Assembly (NCBI RefSeq): GCF_019973375.1
Contig: NZ_BPTV01000001.1
Span: 1,364,001-1,428,000, forward strand
Source: Prevotella lacticifex
GTDB lineage: Bacteria; Bacteroidota; Bacteroidia; Bacteroidales; Bacteroidaceae
DNA: 64,000 nucleotides
Direction: 5' to 3'
The notes under the pieces were generated by a model, which was given only the letters and a program-made list of their open reading frames with translations, was not told the origin of the DNA and did no database searches. The position numbers and the translations under genes are program-made. This document shows, in pieces, positions 52,728-60,764 of the stretch. Position 1 is the first letter of the stretch; each line of letters begins with the position of its first letter.

Positions 52728-53804
52728 ATGGGACTTATTAAAAAGCCAAACGAACTGAATGTGAATGTTCGTATCAAGATGCTGGTGTACGGCCAGCCGG
52801 GTTCTGGTAAAACAACTTTGGCACTCAGTGCCCCGAAGCCACTTCTTATTGACTTTGACAACGGTATCAACCGAGTTGACTATGAACTCATCAAAGATAC
52901 CGTACAGGTAGAGAATTATGCTGACATTCTCAATCTTCTCAATAACGAGGACTTGTCAGATTACGAAACTCTGGTAATCGACACTGGAGGTAAGATGCTC
53001 GACTGCATGTCTGAGTATCTCATTGCCAGCAATCCGCGTCTGGGCAAGAGAAACGGCTCTCTCACACTGGAGGGCTACGGAGTGCGTAAAGTGGAGTTCA
53101 CTTCGTTGCTGAAGCTCATCAACTCCAAGAAGAAGCACGTCATTTTCGTTGCTCATCGCACATCAGAGAAGAACGGAGACGATATGCGTTACGTTCCTCT
53201 GTTCGGTGGTTCCAACTACGATGCTCTGGCAACGGAACTGGACCTTGTCGGTTATCTTGTAGCAGAGGGCAACCGCAGAACCATCACTTTCGATCCTTGT
53301 GCCATGTCAGAGGGCAAGAACACTTGCAACCTCCCTGCAAGCATGGACGTTCCTTACTTGAAGAACGAGAGACGTGAGATTGTTGTAGAAAACAACTTCC
53401 TGGAGAAGGAGGTATTCAAGCGTTACATCGACCGCCTCAAAGAGCGTTCTGTCGAGGGTGAGGCATACAAGAAGCTTGTAGCGGAGATTGAAAATGACAT
53501 CAACGCTATCAAGACTCCTGAAGATGCTACTTTATATATAAAAAAGGTAGAGAGCTACAACCACATCGGCAATTCCAAGGCAGTTGCTCGCAACAAGTTC
53601 ATCGCTCGCGTTACGGAGTTGGGCTACAAGTATGACAATGCCACGAAGTCCTATTCTGTTCCTGCAGAAGAGAAGAAAGAAGCAGCCGAGGCACCTGCCG
53701 AAGCTGAGGGCAAAGCGAAGCCAGCCAAAGCAAAGGCTTCTAAAGAAGAACCGAAGAATGGAGGAACTGACAATGCAGAACAGCCAGCAGAGAACGCAGG
53801 ATAA
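52728..53804 (+). CDS. Sak4-like RecA-fold ATPase (phage single-strand annealing or recombination factor)
   Basis: A 358-residue AAA/RecA-type ATPase. Walker A GQPGSGKTT (about 22-30), Walker B ETLVIDTGG (about 84-91), sensor-like HVIFVAHRTSEKNGD, and FGGSNYDALATELDLVGY typical of phage nucleotide-binding proteins of the Sak4 group. The last about 60 residues are a low-complexity Ala/Lys/Glu tail. It precedes the exonuclease and SSB-like genes, the usual phage recombination trio. The tail overlaps the next start by 32 bp. Confidence 0.82.
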   Translation: MGLIKKPNELNVNVRIKMLVYGQPGSGKTTLALSAPKPLLIDFDNGINRVDYELIKDTVQVENYADILNLLNNEDLSDYETLVIDTGGKMLDCMSEYLIASNPRLGKRNGSLTLEGYGVRKVEFTSLLKLINSKKKHVIFVAHRTSEKNGDDMRYVPLFGGSNYDALATELDLVGYLVAEGNRRTITFDPCAMSEGKNTCNLPASMDVPYLKNERREIVVENNFLEKEVFKRYIDRLKERSVEGEAYKKLVAEIENDINAIKTPEDATLYIKKVESYNHIGNSKAVARNKFIARVTELGYKYDNATKSYSVPAEEKKEAAEAPAEAEGKAKPAKAKASKEEPKNGGTDNAEQPAENAG

Positions 53805-54684
53805 GCATTATTCTGCTTACGCTACGCTTCTTGACGGATTTCAGTCATATCTCGATGCGGAAAAGACTTACTACAAGTATTTCACATCGGAGAACCCCAG
53901 CATGACGGTTGATGAGTGGTGTGACAAGATGTACACCGACCTCATAAACAAAATAAACCGTGTGCCGTTCTCCAGTGAGGCAGCAGACATGGGTACCGCT
54001 TTCAATGAGCTGGTTGATGCCTTAATCAAGAAGCCGTTAGCAAAAAGGCTTGAGGAAAACGACATGGAGAGTGAGAATATCACTTTCCGTGTTGTTACCC
54101 TCCAGATAAAGGGAAGAAGAAAGACGGATCCTGTTGTGGAACGTGAAGCGTATGAAGTTGTCTTTGACCCGAAGAAAAAGGAGCGTGAGGAAGCCCTCGC
54201 CAACCATAAAGAGGGAGAAGAGCAGCCGGAAATCAAGGAAGCGCAGACTTTTACCTATTTCAAGGACATAACAGATGAGTTCGTGGAGTATTATGAAGGA
54301 GCGTTGCCACAGGTGTTCGTAATCGGGACTCTTGATACTCACTTCGGCAAAATTGACCTCTACGGCTATGCTGATGAGCTTCTTCCCTTTGCTTGTCACG
54401 ATATTAAGACCACAAAGAACTACCATGCAGGAAACTTCAGAGAACACTGGCAGCATATAGTGTACCCTTACTGTCTGCACTGCATGGGTATGGACATAAA
54501 CCATTTTGAGTACAATGTGACGAACTTCAAGGAGACTTTCACGGAAACCTATGTGTACGATGAAGAGCGAGACGTTCCGAAACTTAGAGACGTGTGTGAG
54601 CGTTTCATCCAGTTCATTGAGCATAACCGTGATGTCATTACAGACACAAAAGTATTTCATTCATTTAACGACAGATACAAATGA
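53773..54684 (+). CDS. PD-(D/E)XK exonuclease (YqaJ/Cas4-RecB-like)
   Basis: A 303-residue nuclease. GTAFNELVDALI (about 80) provides the first acidic region, and GYADELLPFACHDIKTTKNY carries the D...D/ExK core (the Asp-Ile-Lys element). Downstream HWQHIVYPYCLHCMGMD resembles the Gln/Tyr motif of RecB-family nucleases. Met 53773 is chosen because GGAGGA precedes it by about 7 bases. Likely makes 3' overhangs for annealing. It overlaps the following gene by 4 bp. Confidence 0.75.
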   Translation: MQNSQQRTQDKHYSAYATLLDGFQSYLDAEKTYYKYFTSENPSMTVDEWCDKMYTDLINKINRVPFSSEAADMGTAFNELVDALIKKPLAKRLEENDMESENITFRVVTLQIKGRRKTDPVVEREAYEVVFDPKKKEREEALANHKEGEEQPEIKEAQTFTYFKDITDEFVEYYEGALPQVFVIGTLDTHFGKIDLYGYADELLPFACHDIKTTKNYHAGNFREHWQHIVYPYCLHCMGMDINHFEYNVTNFKETFTETYVYDEERDVPKLRDVCERFIQFIEHNRDVITDTKVFHSFNDRYK

Positions 54685-55109
54685 CAGACGAGAAGTTGGT
54701 AGGTTCGCTGAACCTCGCAAAACTCACGAATGTGGGTATCATGACTATCAAGGGTCAGTCGTGCAACAAGAAGTGTGTAGTTATCCCCATCGAGGACAAC
54801 GACATCTACGTAAAGGTCGAAGAAAAAACGGACCGGCAGGGCAACAGGTATGTTGACCGCAAGTTCAGCCTCGGTATCGAGATTTATGAGTCTCGAGAGA
54901 AAGACCAATACGGAAACACGCACTACATGAAGCCATCAACGAGCAAGGAGTATATCAATACCCACTCGCAGGCTGACCTTGATTTGCGCAACAAGATTTA
55001 TCTCGGGAATCTCCACCCAGTGGCAATTCCAAGTAGTAACCAGGCTGCAACGGTAGAAGCACCGCCAGCAGAAGTAGTAACAAGTTCTGACGATGACTTA
55101 CCATTCTAA
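54681..55109 (+). CDS. SSB-like protein with canonical acidic tail
   Basis: A 142-residue protein. The N-terminal about 100 residues are beta-rich (CVVIPIEDNDIYVKVEEKTD and YVDRKFSLGIEIYES) and could form an OB fold unlike ordinary bacterial SSB. After a low-complexity linker it ends DDDLPF, the sequence with which SSB proteins bind their partners. Its place between exonuclease and NinB-like gene supports a single-strand-binding role. The tail is seen; the fold is inferred. Confidence 0.65.
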   Translation: MTDEKLVGSLNLAKLTNVGIMTIKGQSCNKKCVVIPIEDNDIYVKVEEKTDRQGNRYVDRKFSLGIEIYESREKDQYGNTHYMKPSTSKEYINTHSQADLDLRNKIYLGNLHPVAIPSSNQAATVEAPPAEVVTSSDDDLPF

Positions 55110-55504
55110 TGGAAAAACTGACGCTTGTGAAAAACGGCTACGAAGGGACGGTGCTGAGCCGCTCCCTCGTAGAAACCGTGGAAAAGCTCCCAGAGGGCAA
55201 ATACAATATCTACATCGTAAAGAAGGACTATACTGCGTCAATACCGCAAAACAAACTCTTTTGGATGTGGATGACTCTGCTGGAGTATGAGACAGGGGAA
55301 TCAAGGGTTAAATGGCACGACTACTTCTTGCAGTTATTCTTGCCGCCAGAGCAGAGAAGCATAAGGCACCTCAGTTCGCAAGCCCTGACACACCTCCTTA
55401 ATCAGATACAAGCGGAAGCACTGGTAGAATGGAACATAGTTCTGCCGAGCCCAGAAGATAAAGACATTTATAACGATTTCGTATTAGAGTTTCAAAACAA
55501 GTAA
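55109..55504 (+). CDS. NinB-like recombination protein (tentative)
   Basis: A 131-residue protein starting MEKLTLVKNGYEGTVLSRSL. The QNKLFWMWMTLLEYETGESR segment and the WHDYFLQLFLPPEQR block resemble phage NinB/Orf recombination-mediator proteins in layout, as does its place after an SSB-like gene. The match is weak and from memory. Start and previous stop overlap by one base. Confidence 0.45.
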   Translation: MEKLTLVKNGYEGTVLSRSLVETVEKLPEGKYNIYIVKKDYTASIPQNKLFWMWMTLLEYETGESRVKWHDYFLQLFLPPEQRSIRHLSSQALTHLLNQIQAEALVEWNIVLPSPEDKDIYNDFVLEFQNK

Positions 55505-55515
55505 AATTTTTAATC

Positions 55516-55962
55516 ATGGATTTACAACTATTTCAAGACCTGACTCCAGCGGAGCGCATTGAAATGCTCGATGCACAGGCAGACGAAGTGACCGAAGAAA
55601 TGTATCTTCGCCCTTATGACAACAGTGAGCTTGTCGAGAAGCGTGAAGAGTATGTCAAACTTTCCATTGAAATGGCAAACATCAAAGCCGAAGAGGATGA
55701 GGTTCGAGCCGAGTTCAAGGAAAGGAAAGACCCCATCACGAAGCAGATGAACACGCTCTTGTCAAACATTCGCCAAGGTGGTGAGAACGTACGTGGCAAA
55801 CTATACAAGATAGTAGACCAGGATGAGCGTGTGACCGGATTCTATGACGAGGATGGTACATGCGTCAACCAGCGTAAGGCACTCCCCTCAGAGCTTAACG
55901 CTCCTACAATCTTCAGAGGTTTACGTGCTGAAAGTCGAAAGACTGGCACAGACGACAAATAA
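55516..55962 (+). CDS. Coiled-coil protein of unknown function
   Basis: A 148-residue, strongly charged helical protein (about 30-95: LVEKREEYVKLSIEMANIKA, then EEDEVRAEFKERKDP), followed by a small beta-rich end (RGKLYKIVDQDERVTGFYDE). No family recognised. In phages such proteins often lie next to DUF2303 genes, as here. Confidence 0.55.
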   Translation: MDLQLFQDLTPAERIEMLDAQADEVTEEMYLRPYDNSELVEKREEYVKLSIEMANIKAEEDEVRAEFKERKDPITKQMNTLLSNIRQGGENVRGKLYKIVDQDERVTGFYDEDGTCVNQRKALPSELNAPTIFRGLRAESRKTGTDDK

Positions 55963-55997
55963 TTAACCCATAACTTAACAATTTAATTTTTTCTATT

Positions 55998-56774
55998 ATG
56001 GAAGATGAAAAAGTAGTTACCGTAAACATTGAGAACTACACAGGTGAGAAACCTATCGAAGTAATTGTTCGCAAGGGCGAGGCTGCAAAGGCCGTCGATC
56101 CCCTGCCAGAGAAGGAACCATTGAAGTGCAACCTCAGTGGAACAATCGATGCGCCTGCCAACTGGCTTGAGAAACGTGCAAGCGAGCTGGACAGCAAGGC
56201 AATCTATGCGATTGTTGACCGTGAGAAACTTTCAATCGGTCTGGTTGTCAACGAGACTGATGCTCGCAACAAGCGCACTATTGTCGGCAAGGCAGAAATG
56301 TCAGAGGTTTACAAAGACTTCCGTATCAACGACAATGATGGCTGGGAGCCTTCAAAGCTCGGACAGTTCGTTCGTCTGCATCGTGCTTTCTTTGAGGAGA
56401 GCAAGGTTGCCACGGAACTCGTCGCCAAGCTGAAGAAGTTCAGTGCCAATGTCCAGTCAAAGCTCGCCAAGGAGCAGGACCGCAACGGCAGCATGAAAGT
56501 CGCTTATGAGCAGGAGGTGACAAGCAACCTGCCCACATCTTTCAAGGTGAATATTCCTATCTTCAAGGGAGAGGAGAAGCGCCTTATCGAGGTGGAGGTT
56601 GACCACTACATTCAAGGTGCAGACTGCTATCTGCAGTTGTTCTCTCCCGATGCTCTTGACGTTGTCGAGAATACGACAGACAATCTTCTCAAAGCAGAGG
56701 TGGAGAGGCTCCAGAAAGCCGTTCCAGACATCGTTATCATCTATGGTCCGCTATCGAAGAATGGTGTAGAGTAA
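55998..56774 (+). CDS. DUF2303-like phage protein
   Basis: A 258-residue protein. It resembles DUF2303 proteins of phages: an N-terminal region that includes ALEKRASEL-like helices, a WEPSKLGQFVRLHRAFFEES block, the ANVQSKLAKEQDRNGSMKVA segment and a C-terminal strand region (FKVNIPIFKGEEKRLIEVEV). The function is unknown; the family sits in phage recombination/replication regions. Confidence is moderate because the match is by pattern only. Confidence 0.6.
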   Translation: MEDEKVVTVNIENYTGEKPIEVIVRKGEAAKAVDPLPEKEPLKCNLSGTIDAPANWLEKRASELDSKAIYAIVDREKLSIGLVVNETDARNKRTIVGKAEMSEVYKDFRINDNDGWEPSKLGQFVRLHRAFFEESKVATELVAKLKKFSANVQSKLAKEQDRNGSMKVAYEQEVTSNLPTSFKVNIPIFKGEEKRLIEVEVDHYIQGADCYLQLFSPDALDVVENTTDNLLKAEVERLQKAVPDIVIIYGPLSKNGVE

Positions 56775-56777
56775 TTC

Positions 56778-58055
56778 ATGCAATATAAATTACGACCATA
56801 TCAAATCCAAGCGAGTGATGCCGCTGTAAGATTCTTCTGCAACAAGAAGAGCGAGCGCAACGGCATCCTCGTTCTACCTACTGGTGCCGGTAAGTCACTT
56901 ATTGTGGCTGACATCGCCAGTAGGCTAAAACAAAGTGTCCTCGTCCTACAGCCAAGCAAAGAGATTTTGGAGCAGAACTATGCAAAGTATCGAAGCTATG
57001 GTATGGAGAACTGTTCTATCTATTCAGCCTCCTTCAACAAGAAAGAAATCAGCGAGGTCACATTTGCCACTATAGGCTCCATCATGGCGCATATAGATGA
57101 CTTCGACCACTTCCAGGCGATAATTATTGATGAGTGCCATGGTGTGAACCCTGTGGAGGGGCAATATGCAACATTCATCAAGAAGGTTAAGCGAAAGGTA
57201 TTGGGGCTTACCGCAACCCCATATCGTCTGTATAATGCGCAGGGCATAACAACGGCAGAAAAAGGTTTCATGCCTAACGGCTCCTTTAAGACCGAAGACT
57301 ATTTTATTGATGAGTTTCACCCCATGCCGGGTGTGACACTTACCAATGCTTGTATATTGAAATTTCTCACTCGCACACGTCCGAGAATATTCCATGACGT
57401 TCTATACGAGGTCAGCATACAAAGCCTTCTGCAGCAAGGGTTCCTTGCCAGGCTTAGGTACTTTGACCTGTCAATGATAGATACAAGGAGAGTAAAGCGA
57501 AACTCCACAGGCAGGGACTACGACGAGCAGTCATTGTCAGAAGAGTTTGCTCGCTGTGGACTCGCTAACCAACTGTCAAATATTGTCCAGCGTTTATTGC
57601 GACCGAAGGACGGGAAGCCTCGCAAGGGCATACTTGTATTCACACAGTTCATCGAAGAGAGCGAGCAACTGGCTAAGGAAGTGGAAGGTGTTGCTGTGGT
57701 CACAGGTGCCACAAAGAAGAAAGAGCGTGAGAAGATAATCACTGACTTCAAGGAAGGCAGGATTAAGGTTCTCGCCAATGTTGGTGTCCTGACTACAGGT
57801 TTCGATTATCCGGAGCTTGATACCGTTGTTATGGCGCGTCCCACGATGTCTTTAGCCATGTGGTACCAGATTGTCGGTCGTGCTATCCGACCGTTTGAAG
57901 GGAAGGATGGCTGGATTGTTGACCTCGGAGACAATCTCAAGCGCTTCGGAAAGGTGGACGATCTGAAACTTCAGATGAATAAGCCAGGCGAATACTTCAT
58001 CAGCGGAGTTGTCGGTGGATATCAAAAACAACTTACAAATACGTATTTTACATAA
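56778..58055 (+). CDS. Superfamily 2 DEAD/DEAH-type helicase
   Basis: A 425-residue helicase: Q-motif-like start (LRPYQIQASDAAVRF), Walker A LPTGAGKS (about 33-40), motif II DECH (118-121), motif III GLTATPYR, motif V GVLTTGFDYPELD and motif VI QIVGRAIRPFEGK. It belongs with RecQ/UvsW/type III-restriction-like phage helicases and probably remodels replication or recombination forks. It overlaps the nuclease gene by one base. Confidence 0.9.
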   Translation: MQYKLRPYQIQASDAAVRFFCNKKSERNGILVLPTGAGKSLIVADIASRLKQSVLVLQPSKEILEQNYAKYRSYGMENCSIYSASFNKKEISEVTFATIGSIMAHIDDFDHFQAIIIDECHGVNPVEGQYATFIKKVKRKVLGLTATPYRLYNAQGITTAEKGFMPNGSFKTEDYFIDEFHPMPGVTLTNACILKFLTRTRPRIFHDVLYEVSIQSLLQQGFLARLRYFDLSMIDTRRVKRNSTGRDYDEQSLSEEFARCGLANQLSNIVQRLLRPKDGKPRKGILVFTQFIEESEQLAKEVEGVAVVTGATKKKEREKIITDFKEGRIKVLANVGVLTTGFDYPELDTVVMARPTMSLAMWYQIVGRAIRPFEGKDGWIVDLGDNLKRFGKVDDLKLQMNKPGEYFISGVVGGYQKQLTNTYFT

Positions 58056-58516
58056 TGCCAAATAAAAGAGATACATTCAACAGAAGATTGCTCGAAGCCA
58101 TCAAGAATGGCAAGGACGTGAGGAGCGTTCCTGCGAGAGTGGTCAAACAGGCTGCTGAACAAGCGCCTTACGAGTCAGACATTCAGCAAGCATGTATTCG
58201 TTGGTTCAAGAGGAACTACCCACAACTGGCTGAGGAAGGAATGTTGTTCCATATCGCCAACGAAGGCATCCGACTTGGTGGTATGGGAGCAAGGACAAAG
58301 CGTGAAGGTGTCGTAAAAGGAGTTGCGGACCTTTGCCTTTCAATCCCGATGCACGGCTTCGGTGCTCTGTATATAGAAATGAAGCGTCCTCATTGCTATC
58401 AGCGTCCAGAACAGAAGGCATGGCAGGCTAACGTGGAGAAGTACGGCAGTAAGTATGTCGTATGTAAGTCTGTCGATGAATTTGCCATTGAGATAAGAAG
58501 ATACCTCACACGATAG
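58055..58516 (+). CDS. VRR-NUC domain nuclease
   Basis: A 153-residue nuclease. SDIQQACIRWFKRNYPQLAE provides the first Gln-containing helix, GVVKGVADLCLSIP the Asp motif, ALYIEMKRP the E-x-K, and RPEQKAWQANVEKYG the final Gln motif. These stand-alone VRR-NUC proteins occur in phages next to helicases and can resolve branched DNA. One base of overlap with the helicase gene suggests a functional pair. Confidence 0.85.
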   Translation: MPNKRDTFNRRLLEAIKNGKDVRSVPARVVKQAAEQAPYESDIQQACIRWFKRNYPQLAEEGMLFHIANEGIRLGGMGARTKREGVVKGVADLCLSIPMHGFGALYIEMKRPHCYQRPEQKAWQANVEKYGSKYVVCKSVDEFAIEIRRYLTR

Positions 58517-58517
58517 T

Positions 58518-59582
58518 ATGAGAGACTTTGGACTACTATACGAAACGATTGCAGACCCATGGTTTGCAGAGGAGCCGAAACGTATCACCTGGTTCCTCCA
58601 GCTGCTCGCGTCAGTCGATGATGCCGGAGTAGTGGAAATGAGTCGTGCAAAGTTCGGTAGCTTGTTCAAAGCAACTCCCGATGCAGCGTTCTACTTCCTT
58701 CAGCAACTTTCTAAACGTGAGTTAATTACACTTGAACAGCACGCAAGAAGTACGCAAATAACTATCTGTCATATAGATGGTTACGATGTTGTAACACGCA
58801 AACAGCACGCAAACAGCACGCAAACAGATGATAATACACGCAACTTACACGCAACTTACACGCAAGTAAATGACGGTAAATCAGAATGTTACGACCACTT
58901 TGCACGCAATCCACACGCAAACTCCACGCAAACTGAGGAAGAGCAAAGAACAGAAAACAGAAAAGAAACTTCTCTTTCCCCCACACCCCCTATTACTAAA
59001 GAAAAGATAAAAGAAAAGAAACCGCTAACGCGGAGTTGCGCTCCCGACTTTGTCGGAACCGCCTTACCTCTCCCCGGCAAAGATTCAGAGAAGGAAAGGA
59101 AAGCTGAAGAGCGCAGGAAGAAAGCTGAGGAACGCAAGGCAAAAGAGAAGTCTCTAATCACGAAGGCAAGGGAGGTGTTTGAAACATACTATCACGAATT
59201 GTATGATGCCGACTATTACTGGCAAGCCAAGGATGCCGTAGCAATGAAGAGGCTGCTCCAGAAAATCACCTTCGGCAGAACCAACAGGGCACAGCCGTTA
59301 CCGTGCGAAGATGATGATCTACTCAAAGCGCTTGATATTTTCCTCCGGATGATAAACAAAGCGTGGCTGATGAATAATTTTTCCGTCAACAAGATTGATG
59401 GGCAGTACAATGAAATAGTTTCCGAAATAAAAAACAAGAATAATCATGTCTCAAGAATTAAAAAGAGCCAGCAAACCTCAACCGCTATCCTTGCTAATCA
59501 AGCAGCAGGTCTCCTCAATGACATTGCAAAAGCGGACGAACTCTATTATCGAGGTGAGCAAGGAGGCAGCGGAACTTCGTAA
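58518..59582 (+). CDS. Replication initiator with internal iterons
   Basis: A 354-residue protein. The N-terminal part (about 1-75, PKRITWFLQLLASVDDAGVV, SRAKFGSLFKATPDAAFYFL) is a winged-helix type initiator domain. The linker (about 75-145) is encoded by the iterons and reads HARSTQ/HANSTQ repeats. The C-terminal half is a Lys/Glu-rich coiled region followed by a helical domain (about 220-330, FETYYHELYDADYYWQAKDA). The plan matches lambda-O-like initiators: DNA-binding domain, origin, and helicase-recruiting domain. Confidence 0.75.
   Translation: MRDFGLLYETIADPWFAEEPKRITWFLQLLASVDDAGVVEMSRAKFGSLFKATPDAAFYFLQQLSKRELITLEQHARSTQITICHIDGYDVVTRKQHANSTQTDDNTRNLHATYTQVNDGKSECYDHFARNPHANSTQTEEEQRTENRKETSLSPTPPITKEKIKEKKPLTRSCAPDFVGTALPLPGKDSEKERKAEERRKKAEERKAKEKSLITKAREVFETYYHELYDADYYWQAKDAVAMKRLLQKITFGRTNRAQPLPCEDDDLLKALDIFLRMINKAWLMNNFSVNKIDGQYNEIVSEIKNKNNHVSRIKKSQQTSTAILANQAAGLLNDIAKADELYYRGEQGGSGTS
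58741..58931 (+). repeat. Eleven ACGCAA iterons on an 11-bp phase (probable replication origin)
   Basis: ACGCAA starts at 58741, 58752; 58796, 58807, 58818; 58838, 58849, 58860; 58904, 58915 and 58926. Within groups the step is exactly 11 bp, and two of the three gaps between groups are 44 bp (4 x 11); the third is 20 bp. Ten copies are preceded by C or CA. An A-rich stretch (about 58,995-59,020) follows. Confidence 0.85.
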
Positions 59583-60195
59583 GCATGCGCCCTCTGTCAT
59601 AATAGGAGCATACGATATTTCGCTACAGGACAAGGCCATCGCAGCATTCCCGACAGTTGATCGGTGCAGCGAAGTTGACTCGCCACAGTTGGGTGTTCTG
59701 TCAGAAGCCTTTCCTGCTCATATCGACCAGCGTACTGGGGAGGAGATACAGGATATGGCGGTTGTCTGGATGCAAGGGCATTTGATAGCCGTAAGCATGT
59801 TCTGCGGTGCAAGGGAGAAGATGAATGAGTGGCAGTCGAAGTCACTGTGTAGTCAAATCATCAATGAGCACCCCACCCTGACGTTGATGGAGTTCATTCT
59901 CTTCTGCTCCAGACTTCGCTCAGCAAAGTATGGTAAATTCTACGGTTCCATCGACCCTGCCGAGATTCTTGGGTCTCTTGATTTATTCTTAAAGGACAAA
60001 CGTCAAGACATAGCCAGGCACATGGAGGAAGTGGAGCGACAGCGCAGGGAGAAGGAATGGGAGGAAAGCCGTAAGAACGCTATCACTTACGAGGAATTTC
60101 TTAGGCGCAAGGAAAGTGGAGAGTACCCAACTCTCTCTAAACTGGAGCAAGCTGAAAAGCAATCACCACCAGTCGAAAAAAAGTTGCATATTTGA
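59446..60195 (+). CDS. Mobile-element protein, possible helicase loader partner (DUF6633-like)
   Basis: A 249-residue protein with the segment LTLMEFILFCSRLRSAKYGK FYGSIDP split here only for length, which is typical of a protein family found in Bacteroidota conjugative and phage elements after the initiator gene. The C-terminal about 55 residues are a charged helix (EEVERQRREKEWEESRKNAI). Enzymatic motifs are absent. The start at 59446 overlaps the initiator gene by 137 bp; Met 59518 would reduce this to 65 bp. Confidence 0.6.
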   Translation: MSQELKRASKPQPLSLLIKQQVSSMTLQKRTNSIIEVSKEAAELRKHAPSVIIGAYDISLQDKAIAAFPTVDRCSEVDSPQLGVLSEAFPAHIDQRTGEEIQDMAVVWMQGHLIAVSMFCGAREKMNEWQSKSLCSQIINEHPTLTLMEFILFCSRLRSAKYGKFYGSIDPAEILGSLDLFLKDKRQDIARHMEEVERQRREKEWEESRKNAITYEEFLRRKESGEYPTLSKLEQAEKQSPPVEKKLHI

Positions 60196-60247
60196 TAAAA
60201 ATAATTGCCCAAAAGTTTGCATATTTGATAAAATTGTCGTACCTTTG
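60189..60247 (+). promoter_or_regulatory. Promoter and operator pair of the PRTRC operon
   Basis: -33 TTTG (60216-60219) and -7 TACCTTTG (60240-60247). GCATATTTGATAAAA occurs twice (TTTGATAA at 60191 and 60224, 33 bp apart); the second copy lies between the boxes, at the same 16-bp distance from the -7 box as in the switch region at 51.6 kb. Confidence 0.75.
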
Positions 60248-60294
60248 TGGTAGCAAATAAGATAAATAAGTTATCACTTAAAACTCTGAACATC

Positions 60295-60477
60295 ATGGTA
60301 AAGTACGATGAATTTACAGCAGAAGACCTCCAGATGGAGTGTGTAGGAAAAGACTGGTTGGCAGAGGCTATAGCACCTTTTGTAGCAAACGGTTGCAGTA
60401 TTCTGTTGAGCTATCATGAAGGCTGTGGGTATTCGATTTATGCAAAGGGCAATATTCCTAACGAATACAAAGTATAA
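60295..60477 (+). CDS. Small protein, first gene of the PRTRC operon
   Basis: A 60-residue protein (MVKYDEFTAEDLQMECVGKD at the start; ILLSYHEGCGYSIYA near the end). The start follows the promoter, and a run of A/T precedes it. No family recognised. Confidence 0.55.
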   Translation: MVKYDEFTAEDLQMECVGKDWLAEAIAPFVANGCSILLSYHEGCGYSIYAKGNIPNEYKV

Positions 60478-60478
60478 C

Positions 60479-60715
60479 ATGGCTCCAGCAAAGAGGAAAA
60501 TAATTCAGAGTCCCGAAGAACCGGCTTCATGTATGTTCTGCGCAAATTGTCAATTACTCCAGTGGGGAAAGGATCCAATCATAGCAGACTGTGAAGCGAA
60601 ACATACGAGGGAAGTGGCTAACGGCATTAGGCAGTGCGCAAGCTTTGAAAAGTCAAAGGTTCTCCCAAAAGAGATAAAGCATCTACCCAAGAAATACGGA
60701 CTCATTATGGATTGA
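60479..60715 (+). CDS. Small Cys-rich protein, possible zinc binder
   Basis: A 78-residue protein with CMFCANC (about 18-24) and two further Cys (in ADCEAKH and RQCASF), compatible with a four-Cys metal site. It begins one base after the preceding stop and reads MAPAKRKIIQSPEEPASCMF. No family recognised. Confidence 0.6.
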   Translation: MAPAKRKIIQSPEEPASCMFCANCQLLQWGKDPIIADCEAKHTREVANGIRQCASFEKSKVLPKEIKHLPKKYGLIMD

Positions 60716-60764
60716 CCAAAGAGAACATCATTCATAGTTATTCATTATTTAATTTATTTAGCAA

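Noticed and set aside
58741..58931. The ACGCAA repeats as a CRISPR array
   Set aside because: Units are 6-8 bp at 11-bp steps inside a coding frame, far too short for CRISPR repeats and spacers; iterons explain them.
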